Source: Arachidicoccus terrestris (GTDB lineage: Bacteria; Bacteroidota; Bacteroidia; Chitinophagales; Chitinophagaceae). From it: DNA of 64,000 nucleotides. This document shows, one piece after another, positions 27,930 through 37,126 of the stretch (the stretch's first letter is position 1; each line of letters starts with the position of its first letter). The stretch covers positions 3,596,001 through 3,660,000 of the forward strand of contig NZ_CP083387.1 of assembly GCF_020042345.1 (NCBI RefSeq). The letters are read 5' to 3'. Under the pieces are notes generated by a model, which was not told the DNA's origin, did no database searches, and saw only the letters and a list, made by a program, of their open reading frames with translations. Made by a program: the position numbers and the translations under genes.

Positions 27930-28403
27930 ATGGAAGACAAACTTAAAAATATTGATTTCCCTGAATTTAGGAATGATTTTCATCTGGTTAGATTAAGCAT
28001 TTTTCTAACAGAGAGCTGGCTCATGGATTCTGTACGCAAATTTTTTGATGAATTCGATATTACAGCACAACAGTATAATATTATGCGTATTGTTGAAGCC
28101 AGCGAAATCCCATTAAGTATTTTGCAGATCCGTGAAAGAATGCTGGAGAAAATGTGTGATGCAAGCAGGTTGATCGATCGGCTTATATTAAAAGAACTAG
28201 TTATAAAGAAGGTCTCAAATATTGATAAAAGGCTGGTAGAGGTCTATCTGACCCCTAAAGGATTGGATCTTTTGTCGGACATTAAAGGGAAGGTCGGTGT
28301 CCTTGAAAAACCTATCCGTGACAATATTAATGAAGAGGAGGCGGCTACGCTTTGCGCCCTACTCAGTAAAATGAGAGGAGCTGACCCGGATAAGTGCTGT
28401 TGA
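27930..28403 (+). CDS. MarR-family transcriptional regulator
   Basis: The 157-residue protein (ATG at 27930, chosen over a TTG overlapping the upstream gene) has the MarR winged helix: ITAQQYNIMRIVEASEIPLS, then ILQIRERMLEKMCDASRLID as the recognition helix, and the wing KKVSNIDKRLVEVYLTPKG. Helices at both ends would dimerise. The C terminus GADPDKCC carries two terminal cysteines, which could be redox- or metal-responsive; this is speculation. It follows the radical SAM gene with a 10-base gap and may regulate it in response to its substrate or product. Confidence 0.88.
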   Translation: MEDKLKNIDFPEFRNDFHLVRLSIFLTESWLMDSVRKFFDEFDITAQQYNIMRIVEASEIPLSILQIRERMLEKMCDASRLIDRLILKELVIKKVSNIDKRLVEVYLTPKGLDLLSDIKGKVGVLEKPIRDNINEEEAATLCALLSKMRGADPDKCC

Positions 28404-28466
28404 GTACACATCTTTACTTATCATTTTGCATTCATTATTGTTCCTTATTGTATTATTTATTCAAGT

Positions 28467-30044
28467 ATGTTAAAAACAAAATTCCAACAGTCGTTAAGGT
28501 TTTTATTTATTGTTTATTTTATCGGAACCTTATGTATTTCAGGGCGAAGCCAATCACTTCCCCCAAAATATGAAATGCGCGGTGTTTGGATTGCCACAGT
28601 TATTAATATCGATTGGCCCAGTAAATCAGGTTTAAGTACAGAGCAGCAAAAAAAAGAATATATTCAGATTCTGGATAAGGACAAGGCAATGGGAATGAAT
28701 GCCGTTTTTGTTCAGGTCAGACCGGCTGGCGATGCCTTTTACCCTTCTCAATATGATCCGTGGAGTGAATACCTTACAGGTAAACAAGGGAAAGCACCTG
28801 AGCCATATTATGATCCTCTTAAATTCATGATTGAGGAAGCCCATAAAAGAGGCTTGGAATTTCATGCCTGGATTAACCCATACCGGATGGTTTTCGATGT
28901 TACAAAATCCTCTGTAGCGTCTAATCATATTACTAAGCGACACCCGGAATGGTTTGTAAAATATGGCAAACAACTCATTTTTAATCCAGGATTGCCAGAA
29001 ACTGTTAATTATTTGGTCGGTGTCGTAAAAGATATAGTGCATCGTTATGATGTTGACGGAATTCATCTGGATGATTATTTTTACCCATATCCGACTTCCC
29101 AGCATTTTAATGATGACGCTGCCTATCAGAAATATGGCAAAGGTCTGAGCCTTGCCGATTGGAGACGGTCTAACTGTGATACGGCAATCAAACGGGTTCA
29201 TGATGCGATTTTACGTATCAAACCTATGGTCAAATTTGGTGTGAGTCCGTTCGGCATCTATAAGAATAAATATGTGGACCCTGAAGGCAGCGACACTAGA
29301 GGATTGACCAATTATCATGATCTGTATGCCGATATTCTACTTTGGCTAAAAGAAGGCTGGATCGATTATGTTGCTCCACAACTTTACTGGAAAATAGGGA
29401 AGTCTGGCCAGGATTTTAGAATTTTGCTGGACTGGTGGGCGCATCACACTTATGGAAGAGATTTGTATATTGGACAGGCTGTTTATCATGCAGATGAAAG
29501 AGACGTCTCGGGCTGGGCTGATACTAAGGAATTACCGAATGAAATTAAATTCCTGCGCCAATTCCCGAATAAGGTTCAGGGAAGCTTATTTTTTAGTAAT
29601 AAATCTTTTAATTCTAATCCTAATGGCTTTGTAGACAGTCTTAAAAACAATTATTATCGCAAACCTGCATTAATCCCACCGATGCTCTGGATTGATAAGA
29701 ATCCTCCCAACGCACCGGAAATATGGGCTGGAAATGGAGGGAGTCCGCAAATTCAGGGAGCACTGAATGAAATCTCTAAACGTGAGATCGTTAATAAATA
29801 CGTATTGTACACCGGAAGAACCATCGAAGCGTTAGGTGAGCACCCGGAACAGATTATTGTGGGCAATAATAAAGGCGATCTTTTTCAGTTTGCTTTAAAT
29901 AATAGTAATATTCCGTCTAACAGCAAGAAGTTTTACGTCTCTGTTACGAGTGTAGATCGTGAAAATAATGAGAGTGCAGAAAGTAATATTATCCGCTTTG
30001 AGAAGAAAAGCGATGGGACCTGGCAAGGTTTTAACGGCCATTAA
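28467..30044 (+). CDS. GHL10 (DUF187) family glycosyl hydrolase-like protein, secreted
   Basis: The 525-residue protein has a signal peptide (FLFIVYFIGTLCISGRSQ) and a TIM-barrel of the GHL10 family: EMRGVWIATVINIDWPSK, GMNAVFVQVRPAGDAFYPS, GLEFHAWINPYRM, VDGIHLDDYFYPYP and FGVSPFGIYKN. The conserved D in HLDDYFYP and the NPYR region would line the active site. A C-terminal beta domain (about 400-515) resembles fibronectin type III. Characterised relatives such as YngK-like and peptidoglycan-stem-free glycosidases suggest a role on peptidoglycan or other glycans outside the cell, but specificity is uncertain. It is 63 bases downstream of the MarR gene. Confidence 0.88.
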   Translation: MLKTKFQQSLRFLFIVYFIGTLCISGRSQSLPPKYEMRGVWIATVINIDWPSKSGLSTEQQKKEYIQILDKDKAMGMNAVFVQVRPAGDAFYPSQYDPWSEYLTGKQGKAPEPYYDPLKFMIEEAHKRGLEFHAWINPYRMVFDVTKSSVASNHITKRHPEWFVKYGKQLIFNPGLPETVNYLVGVVKDIVHRYDVDGIHLDDYFYPYPTSQHFNDDAAYQKYGKGLSLADWRRSNCDTAIKRVHDAILRIKPMVKFGVSPFGIYKNKYVDPEGSDTRGLTNYHDLYADILLWLKEGWIDYVAPQLYWKIGKSGQDFRILLDWWAHHTYGRDLYIGQAVYHADERDVSGWADTKELPNEIKFLRQFPNKVQGSLFFSNKSFNSNPNGFVDSLKNNYYRKPALIPPMLWIDKNPPNAPEIWAGNGGSPQIQGALNEISKREIVNKYVLYTGRTIEALGEHPEQIIVGNNKGDLFQFALNNSNIPSNSKKFYVSVTSVDRENNESAESNIIRFEKKSDGTWQGFNGH

Positions 30045-30115
30045 AAAACACTGCTTAAATAAGAACAGTTGGTAGTAATTGCGTAATTTAGCAAGTCTAT
30101 CCGATCAAAATTGAT

Positions 30116-31981
30116 ATGTTAATCACAACAGGTATGAAAAGATATTTACTATTTTTATTAGGTGTAGGGTATGGACTTATTTTGCATGCACAACCAGAGC
30201 GGTGGCAGCAAAGAATTAAATATACCATCGATGCAAATATGGATGTAAACACCAACAAAGTGACCGGTAAAGAAAAAGTTATTTACTGGAATAACTCTCC
30301 TGACACCCTTCATCGTCTTTTTATACATCTGTATTGGAATGCATTCCAGCCAGGCAGTATGATGGATGTACGTAGCAGGGAATTGGGTAAAATAATATTG
30401 GGTAAAAATAGAAAGGGGCAACCTGTACATGATTGGGATCCCCGGGTAAGAGATAGGATTTCCAAATTGACTGACAAGCAAATAGGCTATCAGCGTGTAA
30501 AGTCTCTGAGAATAAATGGAAAAGAGCAAGAGCTGACTGTCCATGAAACGATTCTTGAGGTGACACTGAAAAATCCGATTCTGCCACATTCATCCACTGA
30601 TCTGGCCATTGACTTTGAGGCGCAGGTTCCCGAACAGATCAGAAGAAGCGGGCGTGATAACGAGGAGGGTGTTCGCTATAGTATGAGTCAATGGTACCCC
30701 AAACTAGTTGAATATGATTACCAGGGCTGGAACGCAAATCCTTATATTGCAAGAGAGTTCTATGGTGTCTGGGGCAGTTATGACGTAAATATTACGATAG
30801 ATAAAAATTATTTAATTGCTGGAACAGGTACTATTCAAAATCCAGATGAGGTTGGGTTTGGGTATGGAAAGACGGCTGGAGTTCCACCAAAGGAGTCAGC
30901 AACTACTACCTGGCACTTTAAGGCGGATAGTGTTCATGATTTTGTATGGGCGGCGGATAACCAATACAAACTGATAAAGCGGCAAATTGAAAAGGGGCCT
31001 CTGTTTTATTTTGTATATAAAAGAACATCAGCTACTGATGACACCAATTGGAATCTCCTGGCAGACTCTGTTGCATATGTCTATCCATATATTGCAAGGA
31101 CTTTTGGTGCTTATCCTTATAGAAATTATTCTTTTATCCAGGGCGGTGATGGAGGTATGGAATATCCTATGGCGACCCTGATCAAGGGGGCTAGTCTGGG
31201 GACAGCTTTACATGAATTCGGGCATAACTGGTATCAGGGAATTCTGGGAAGTAATGAGAGCTTATATCCCTGGATGGATGAAGGGGGAGCTACCTATTTC
31301 CAGACCCGCATTTTTGGGTGGTTACATCATGACAGCACTTGGTATGACCAGAGCTATAAATCATACTACTATTTGGTGAAAAGTGAACTGGAGGAGCCTA
31401 TGAGTACGCATTCAGATCATTATAACACCAATTATGCGTATGGAGCTGCTGCCTATGGAAAAGGGGCAGTCTTCTATGATCAATTAGGCTACATCATTGG
31501 TAAAAAGAATATGGATGCTTTTCTACTCAGTTATTTTAACACATGGGGTTTTAAACATCCCAACCCAAATGACCTGATCCGCGTAGCAGAAAAGGTGAGC
31601 GGCCTGGAATTGGAATGGTATAAAAGATATTGGATCTACTCGACTAAAACAATTGATTATGCTATTGGCAATATCTCGTCTCAGAACAATCATGGTGTTG
31701 TCGAGATCATCCGTAAAGGAGAGATGCCTATGCCACTCGATATACTGGTAACATATAAGGATGGTCGGCAGGAAATGTACAATATTCCATTGGGGATGAT
31801 GTATGGGCATAAACCAGCTGACAATAGTTACTACACTTGGATATTTGCTCCGGAATGGCGTTGGACAAGCCCCACATATCAGTTAGAATTAAGTAGGCCT
31901 AACACAGACATTAAATCTGTAGAAATTGACCCCTATGGGCAAATGGCCGATGTGGATAAACTAAATAACAGTTTGCAATAA
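30116..31981 (+). CDS. M1-family zinc metallopeptidase, secreted
   Basis: The 621-residue protein has a signal peptide ending in GLILHAQ (a second ATG at 30134 is a plausible start). It has an N-terminal beta domain, then the M1 exopeptidase motif GGMEYPMATLIKG and the zinc site HEFGHNW (from H366) with the downstream glutamate in PWMDEGGATYFQTR. It would hydrolyse N-terminal residues from peptides in the periplasm or outside. It lacks the full C-terminal helical domain of aminopeptidase N, as other short M1 proteins of Bacteroidota do. It follows the GHL10 gene by 71 bases in the same direction and is closed by a terminator. Confidence 0.92.
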   Translation: MLITTGMKRYLLFLLGVGYGLILHAQPERWQQRIKYTIDANMDVNTNKVTGKEKVIYWNNSPDTLHRLFIHLYWNAFQPGSMMDVRSRELGKIILGKNRKGQPVHDWDPRVRDRISKLTDKQIGYQRVKSLRINGKEQELTVHETILEVTLKNPILPHSSTDLAIDFEAQVPEQIRRSGRDNEEGVRYSMSQWYPKLVEYDYQGWNANPYIAREFYGVWGSYDVNITIDKNYLIAGTGTIQNPDEVGFGYGKTAGVPPKESATTTWHFKADSVHDFVWAADNQYKLIKRQIEKGPLFYFVYKRTSATDDTNWNLLADSVAYVYPYIARTFGAYPYRNYSFIQGGDGGMEYPMATLIKGASLGTALHEFGHNWYQGILGSNESLYPWMDEGGATYFQTRIFGWLHHDSTWYDQSYKSYYYLVKSELEEPMSTHSDHYNTNYAYGAAAYGKGAVFYDQLGYIIGKKNMDAFLLSYFNTWGFKHPNPNDLIRVAEKVSGLELEWYKRYWIYSTKTIDYAIGNISSQNNHGVVEIIRKGEMPMPLDILVTYKDGRQEMYNIPLGMMYGHKPADNSYYTWIFAPEWRWTSPTYQLELSRPNTDIKSVEIDPYGQMADVDKLNNSLQ

Positions 31982-32080
31982 TGTAGCCCCGGAATGTATC
32001 TGTTATAACTGGTTCGGGGGAAACAGATAAGCCGTCTTTAAAGTAATTTGTAAGCGGATTCTTTATAGATTTTAAGATTT

Positions 32081-32112
32081 AAGTCCCCGTGTTTATAAGA
32101 ACACGGGGACTT
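32081..32112. terminator. Bidirectional terminator between M1 peptidase and DUF3037 genes
   Basis: A 13-bp GC-rich stem (32081-32093 with 32100-32112), 6-base loop, flanked by A-rich and T-rich bases, lies between converging genes. Confidence 0.85.
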
Positions 32113-32135
32113 TATTGTTAAATGACCGGACCACT

Positions 32136-32525
32136 TTAAAGCACCATCTTTTCAAATAGCTCCTCGAAAGCTTCCGATGGGTCAACAGACCTTCCAGGAT
32201 GGATGCGGGAGCTTTGAATAACGGTACTTCTTACGGCGGTCAGCCATCTGAATCTGGAAGCCGGGTCTAACTGTGCAATAGGATGATTTGATATTTTTCC
32301 CTGGGCTATCGTAACAAATGAATCCAGATGCGCTGTGATTTCCTGGATATTAAGCGCTTCCGCGCACAGACAATGTATCCTGTCAAGATTTAAATGGTAC
32401 TTACAGTCCAGATAGGATGTAGCTTTACAATATACGATCACACCTACATTGATAAACTCCTCACGTTCTACGCGAGGCATCAGTCGAATGACAGCATATT
32501 CATATAAGAGCGGCTCTTGCATCAA
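32136..32525 (-). CDS. DUF3037 domain protein
   Basis: The 129-residue protein (128 from the second ATG at 32522) matches DUF3037: LYEYAVIRLMPRVEREEFIN followed by VGVIVYC, then FLDCKYHL-like and the C-terminal SRFRWLTAVRSTVIQSSRIH stretch. No catalytic function is established for this domain. It overlaps the 3' end of the HipA-like gene by 26 bases (23 from the second ATG), which implies translational coupling and a shared role. See the finding on this pair. Confidence 0.85.
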   Translation of the reverse strand: MMQEPLLYEYAVIRLMPRVEREEFINVGVIVYCKATSYLDCKYHLNLDRIHCLCAEALNIQEITAHLDSFVTIAQGKISNHPIAQLDPASRFRWLTAVRSTVIQSSRIHPGRSVDPSEAFEELFEKMVL

Positions 32526-33285
32526 TGGCTTTATTTACGAAAATTTCAGAATGTTGTACCCGGTACCAGATAAAATTAAAATAGGTATCCTTGACTTGCT
32601 TAGGCGAATACTGGTTGTCATATTCCTTTAACCAATTATCAGGAATCAAGTCGATAATCTCACGCAGTTTTTCAGCAGTGATAAGGTTTTTGGAGATTAG
32701 ATCCGCTTTCTCCAGTTCTGCTGCCTGCGGTAGTAGGATATGATCTTTAATCAAAGCAAATTCGCTTTTTTTGCTGGTATCATGTCCTGTCCAGTTATGA
32801 TGAAAATATAAAGCCGCCCCGTGATCTATTAACCAGAGTTCACGCTGCCAGGTCAGCATATTGGCATTTCTTGCTGTCCGATCCATATTAGTGATCAGCG
32901 CATCCAGCCAAACAATTCTGGAAGCCGCTTCAGTATCGATCGTTGTAACGGCCGGATCATAGGTGATGGCGCCACTCAGGTAATGCAGCGCCAAGTTTTC
33001 TCCGACACTGGCTTTGAGTAGGTCCTGTATTTCCTCATCGGGTTCGGTTCTGCCAAATGCACTATCCAGGTTCGCGAAGACAATTTCAGGAACTTTAAAG
33101 CCGAGCAACCTGGCCAATTCGCCACCGATTAATTCGGCTACCAGCGCTTTGATGCCTTGGCCAGCTCCCCGGAATTTTACCACATACGTAAATCCATCAT
33201 CCGCCTCTGCAATGGCGGGAAGAGATCCACCTTCTTTGAGCGGTGTAACATAGCGTGTTACCTGAACACTTCTGATTTCTATCAT
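32500..33285 (-). CDS. HipA-like kinase-fold protein
   Basis: The 261-residue protein is a compact HipA-type kinase fold. YVVKFRG carries the likely ATP-contacting K37, N133-MDRTARN-140 resembles the catalytic N/D loop (HipA has a similar NxDxxxxN pattern), and LIDHGAALYFH has the metal-binding aspartate D154. It is much shorter than E. coli HipA (about 440) and lacks its N-terminal subdomain, and there is no HipB-like antitoxin next to it. Instead it overlaps a DUF3037 gene, a pairing seen elsewhere in bacteria. It is downstream of the phosphohexomutase by 56 bases and may be part of that operon. Target unknown. Confidence 0.8.
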   Translation of the reverse strand: MIEIRSVQVTRYVTPLKEGGSLPAIAEADDGFTYVVKFRGAGQGIKALVAELIGGELARLLGFKVPEIVFANLDSAFGRTEPDEEIQDLLKASVGENLALHYLSGAITYDPAVTTIDTEAASRIVWLDALITNMDRTARNANMLTWQRELWLIDHGAALYFHHNWTGHDTSKKSEFALIKDHILLPQAAELEKADLISKNLITAEKLREIIDLIPDNWLKEYDNQYSPKQVKDTYFNFIWYRVQHSEIFVNKAIDARAALI

Positions 33286-33341
33286 AAAATTTTAATAGGG
33301 GACCGTCAGATACTTCATAAAATCTGCGCTATGGAGCGATT

Positions 33342-35084
33342 TTAGACTTTGAGGTCCCGGATAATATTATCAATTTTTGTTTCCAGCTCTGCCAGGCGTA
33401 TGTCAAAGTCCTCTTTTTTGGCCAGAGTGGTCTGCACGCTAAAATAGAACTTGATTTTAGGTTCAGTGCCTGAAGGGCGCGCTGATATTTTCGATCCGTC
33501 TGCCAGGATAAATTGCAGTACATTACTTTTGGGTAAATCTATGGACCAGTTGGCTCCTGTTTGTAGATTCTTACCTTGTTTGAGTTGATAATCAAGTAAT
33601 TGCACTACTTCAGATCCGTTTAGCGATTTAGGTGGGTTTTCCCTGAATGCCTGCATCATTTCAGCGATCTCTTCCTGTCCGCGCATACCTTTTCTGGTAA
33701 TGCTCTTGAGTTTCTCATAGAAAAGGCCGTATTCAATATATAACTCAATCAGTTTGTCATAGAGCGTTTTGCCCTGGTTCTTTTCATAGGCAGCCATTTC
33801 AGAAAGAAGGGCTACCGCAGAAACTGCATCTTTGTCTCTTACCTGGTCGCCAATCATCAGCCCAAAGGACTCCTCTCCGCCGATGACATAATGCTCTTTA
33901 CCTGTCTTTTCGCGGATCATTTCAGCAATCCATTTAAATCCGGTAAGGACATTATAACAATGAACTTCATTGGCGGCAGCTATTTTATCAATCATCTCTG
34001 TGGTCACAATAGTCTTGACAACCATGTCTTCAGGACGGGCGATCTTTTTAGCTCTTCTGGCTTCCATTACATAGGTAAATGCCAGCACAGCGGTTTGGTT
34101 GCCATTCATAAGTATCCAATCGCCTTTGTGATTTTTAATGCCGATGCCGACTCTGTCTGCATCCGGATCTGTCCCCAATAGGATATCCGCATCCAGGTCG
34201 GTCGCCATTTTAAGACCGAGACTCATTGCTTCTGCTTCCTCAGGATTAGGGTAAACTACTGTTGGGAAATTGCCATCCGGCGCCTGCTGAGCTTCTACGA
34301 TATGGATATTGTTAAAACCAAAGGCCTTCAGTACATCGGGTACCAACTTGATCCCGCTGCCATGAATAGGGGTATACACTATTTTTAAATCTTTTTGCTG
34401 ACTGATGGCATCCGGATAAACACTTAGGCCCTTTACCATCTTGATATATGCTTCATCCACTTCTTTCCCGATGAGCTGAATCAGTTTTTCACCGCCAGAG
34501 AATTTCACATCTTCAATATTTTTTATTTTAGACACCTCGTCCATGACGTTGACGTCGTGGGGAGGTACTAACTGTGCGCCATCATCCCAATAAGCTTTGT
34601 ACCCGTTGTATTCTTTGGGATTATGTGAAGCGGTGCATACAACGCCTCCTTGACAACCTAAATGCCGGATAGAAAAAGAGAGTTCAGGTGTCGGGCGCAA
34701 GTCATCAAATAAGAAAACCTTGATGCCGTTAGCGGCAAATACACCCGCCGCGGTTTCCGCAAAAAAACGACTGTTGTTGCGGGGATCGTGTGCAATGGCG
34801 ACTTTGATTTCCTGGCCTTTGAAGGATTTTTTTAAATAGTTTGCAAACCCCTGTGTGGCCATACCCACTGTATATTTATTCATACGGTTCGTGCCCACAC
34901 CCATAATGCCTCTTAAGCCACCGGTGCCAAATTCCAGATCCTTGTAAAATGCTTCTGTTAGATCTTGAGGATCTTCTTGCTGCAGTCTCTTAATTTCTGC
35001 TTTTGTCTTGTCATCATAGTTGCCATTGAGCCAACTATCTATTTTAGCCTGAATCAGGGCCTGATCCTGTGTATTTGACGCCAT
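33342..35084 (-). CDS. Phosphohexomutase (phosphoglucomutase/phosphomannomutase family)
   Basis: The 580-residue alpha-D-phosphohexomutase has the phosphoserine loop TASHNPKEYNGYKAYWDDGA, the metal-binding DPDADRVGI, the sugar-binding GGEESFG and the phosphate-binding RPSGTEPKIKFY. These correspond to the four domains in order. The length fits the long PgcA/PGM2-type group, which interconverts hexose 1- and 6-phosphates. It could provide mannose- or glucose-1-phosphate for the nucleotide-sugar enzymes in this window. The phosphoribosyltransferase gene ends 48 bases upstream on the same strand. Confidence 0.94.
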   Translation of the reverse strand: MASNTQDQALIQAKIDSWLNGNYDDKTKAEIKRLQQEDPQDLTEAFYKDLEFGTGGLRGIMGVGTNRMNKYTVGMATQGFANYLKKSFKGQEIKVAIAHDPRNNSRFFAETAAGVFAANGIKVFLFDDLRPTPELSFSIRHLGCQGGVVCTASHNPKEYNGYKAYWDDGAQLVPPHDVNVMDEVSKIKNIEDVKFSGGEKLIQLIGKEVDEAYIKMVKGLSVYPDAISQQKDLKIVYTPIHGSGIKLVPDVLKAFGFNNIHIVEAQQAPDGNFPTVVYPNPEEAEAMSLGLKMATDLDADILLGTDPDADRVGIGIKNHKGDWILMNGNQTAVLAFTYVMEARRAKKIARPEDMVVKTIVTTEMIDKIAAANEVHCYNVLTGFKWIAEMIREKTGKEHYVIGGEESFGLMIGDQVRDKDAVSAVALLSEMAAYEKNQGKTLYDKLIELYIEYGLFYEKLKSITRKGMRGQEEIAEMMQAFRENPPKSLNGSEVVQLLDYQLKQGKNLQTGANWSIDLPKSNVLQFILADGSKISARPSGTEPKIKFYFSVQTTLAKKEDFDIRLAELETKIDNIIRDLKV

Positions 35085-35132
35085 ATTTGTTGATATTTTT
35101 AAGGTGAATCTTTTTTGTATAGTGTTTGATAA

Positions 35133-35642
35133 CTACTTACCCAGCGTATCGAAAATAACGCCTGTTATTTCCCCATTCTCAATCTCTACCCGAATATGAT
35201 CCTCTCCGGTGGTGGCCAGAGAAAGCCCAACGTAATCCGGTTTAATGGGGAATTGCCGGTGCATGCGTTCGATCATGACCAAAGTTTGTATACGGCGTGG
35301 ATGGTAAGCGAGCAGTGGTCTTGTCGCATACAGCAGGGTTTTACCTGAATTGCTGACATCATCTATAATAATTATGCTTTTGTCATTAAAGTCTTTATTT
35401 TCAGAAAGCGTTACCTCTGTAGGATGTATTTTGTCCAGAGAAACCGTTAATATCTCTATAGGACTTGTAATATACTGTTTCAAAAAGCCTTCCAGCTGCC
35501 GGGCCATTGCTGTGCCGTTTTGCTCCACACCAACAAGCGTAAGTTCCTGATGATCGTCATTTAGGTTTTCTGCGATCTGTAGCGCCATACGGTGTAATTT
35601 TTCTCTGGCAGAACTCCTGTTTAAAATAAAATCTTTTGCCAT
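35133..35642 (-). CDS. Type I phosphoribosyltransferase family protein (PyrR-like)
   Basis: The 169-residue protein has the type I PRTase fold with the PRPP-binding loop IIIIDDVSNSGKTLLYA, VGVEQNGTAMA near the N terminus and a C-terminal hood GEDHIRVEIENGEITGVIF. It resembles PyrR and xanthine/hypoxanthine PRTases; the loop has SNSGKT instead of the usual (Y/F)TGRT of PyrR, and no pyr genes are adjacent, so a regulatory PyrR role is doubtful. It is the first gene of a probable minus-strand operon (PRTase, phosphohexomutase, HipA-like, DUF3037). Confidence 0.8.
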   Translation of the reverse strand: MAKDFILNRSSAREKLHRMALQIAENLNDDHQELTLVGVEQNGTAMARQLEGFLKQYITSPIEILTVSLDKIHPTEVTLSENKDFNDKSIIIIDDVSNSGKTLLYATRPLLAYHPRRIQTLVMIERMHRQFPIKPDYVGLSLATTGEDHIRVEIENGEITGVIFDTLGK

Positions 35643-35766
35643 AATAATATTTATAAGTGAATGACCGTGAGAGTTTTTCCTAAGGCCATTTTTTTTGTTA
35701 CTGTTTGAAGGCCTAAAATTATGGATATATCAGTTATAATCTGCTATAACATTCATAATTATCAAT

Positions 35767-35774
35767 TATCTTAG
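35767..35774 (+). promoter_or_regulatory. Candidate -7 box of the Fe-S/MBL/amidase operon
   Basis: TATCTTAG differs at one base from TAnnTTTG and lies 17 bases before the ATG of the Fe-S protein gene. Weak: no clear -33 TTG was found. Confidence 0.25.
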
Positions 35775-35791
35775 CGCATCAACTGTAAAGT

Positions 35792-37120
35792 ATGCATATT
35801 GTATCGCAATTTTTGTTTGTAGCGCTGTTCTCTGTAGCCATATGGCAGTTTACAAAAAAATGCAGACAAATTAGAAGAAATATTAACCTCGGTCGTGAAA
35901 AAAAGATAACTGACCGCAAATCTGAGCGGATAAAGAACGTTTTTTTATTGGCGCTTGGTCAGAAAAAGATGTTCCGTAATCCATTGGTGGCCATATTGCA
36001 TTTGCTGGTGTATGCGGGCTTTATCATTATTAATATTGAGATACTGGAAATTATCTTGGATGGCTTATTGGGATATCACCGGCTTTTTGCCGGTATCGGG
36101 GAGGTGTATATTTTTCTGATTAATGCTTTTGAAATACTGGCATTATTAGTGCTGGTCAGCTGCCTGATCTTTTTACTACGCAGAAATGCGGTCAAGGTAA
36201 AAAGGTTGGTTTCCAAAGATCTGAACGGCTGGCCGCATGATGATGCCAATTATATATTGATTGCAGAGATTACGCTCATGTCGCTGTTTCTTATTATGAA
36301 TAGCTGCGATACAGTCCTGACTGCCAGAGGTGTAGGGGAGTATGTCAATACGCCATCGACGCATTTTCTGATTTCCGGTGGGTTACATGGCATTTTTAAC
36401 GGAATGGGAGATGCCGCGTTGATCGGTATAGAAAGGACGGCCTGGTGGCTACATATTATTGGTATCCTGGCGTTTATGAACTATTTGCCTTACTCTAAAC
36501 ACTTGCATATTATTCTGGCTTTTCCTAATGCCTATTATGCGAACCTGCAGCCAAAAGGAGAAATGGACAATATGCCGGATATCCAGCAGGAAGTATTATT
36601 GGCGATGGAACCGGAAAGAGCTGTTAGCGAACCCGCTGCAGGCGAGGGTAAAGCGCCGGCACCCTTTGGTGCAAAGGATATCTTTGATCTTAACTGGAAA
36701 AATCTATTGGATGCCTACAGTTGTACAGAGTGTGGACGCTGTTCCGCAGCCTGCCCGGCAACCAGCACCGGTAAGGCGCTCAGTCCCCGGCTCATCATGA
36801 TGAAAACACGTGACAGGGTGGAGGAAGTCGGCAAAAATATCCAGAAAAACAAAACCTTCGAGAATGATGGCAAGAGCCTCCTGTATGATTACATCTCAGT
36901 AGAAGAGCTCAACGCCTGTACAACTTGTAATGCCTGTGTTCAGGAATGTCCGGTGAGTATCTCACCCTTAGATATCATCCTTCAGATGCGCCGCTTTCTT
37001 GTTATGGAAGAAAGTAAGGCACCGATGGAATGGAACAGTATGTTCCAGAATATTGAAAACAATTTTGCGCCTTGGCAGTTTTCTCCTGATGACAGGGATA
37101 AATGGATGCAAGAGGCCTAA
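35792..37120 (+). CDS. Membrane-anchored [4Fe-4S] dicluster protein (heterodisulfide-reductase-like)
   Basis: The 442-residue protein has four to five transmembrane helices in the first 260 residues (NarI/HdrE-like, with histidines in LHLLVYAG and WWLHIIG that could bind haem). The cytoplasmic dicluster domain holds CTECGRCSAACPA (about 310-322) and CTTCNACVQECPVS (about 376-389), giving two CxxCxxCxxxCP clusters. Such proteins pass electrons between quinone and a soluble partner. In many Bacteroidota the next gene encodes a CCG-domain HdrB-like subunit; here a metallo-beta-lactamase-fold hydrolase starts 6 bases after the stop instead. The redox partner is therefore unclear. Confidence 0.85.
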   Translation: MHIVSQFLFVALFSVAIWQFTKKCRQIRRNINLGREKKITDRKSERIKNVFLLALGQKKMFRNPLVAILHLLVYAGFIIINIEILEIILDGLLGYHRLFAGIGEVYIFLINAFEILALLVLVSCLIFLLRRNAVKVKRLVSKDLNGWPHDDANYILIAEITLMSLFLIMNSCDTVLTARGVGEYVNTPSTHFLISGGLHGIFNGMGDAALIGIERTAWWLHIIGILAFMNYLPYSKHLHIILAFPNAYYANLQPKGEMDNMPDIQQEVLLAMEPERAVSEPAAGEGKAPAPFGAKDIFDLNWKNLLDAYSCTECGRCSAACPATSTGKALSPRLIMMKTRDRVEEVGKNIQKNKTFENDGKSLLYDYISVEELNACTTCNACVQECPVSISPLDIILQMRRFLVMEESKAPMEWNSMFQNIENNFAPWQFSPDDRDKWMQEA

Positions 37121-37126
37121 TCGCGA

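Noticed and set aside
32500-33285. Classical HipBA toxin-antitoxin
   Set aside because: The kinase lacks the N-terminal subdomain of HipA and there is no HipB; the partner is DUF3037 instead.
35133-35642. PyrR attenuator protein controlling pyrimidine genes
   Set aside because: The fold fits, but no pyr genes or attenuator hairpins are present nearby, and the PRPP loop differs from typical PyrR.
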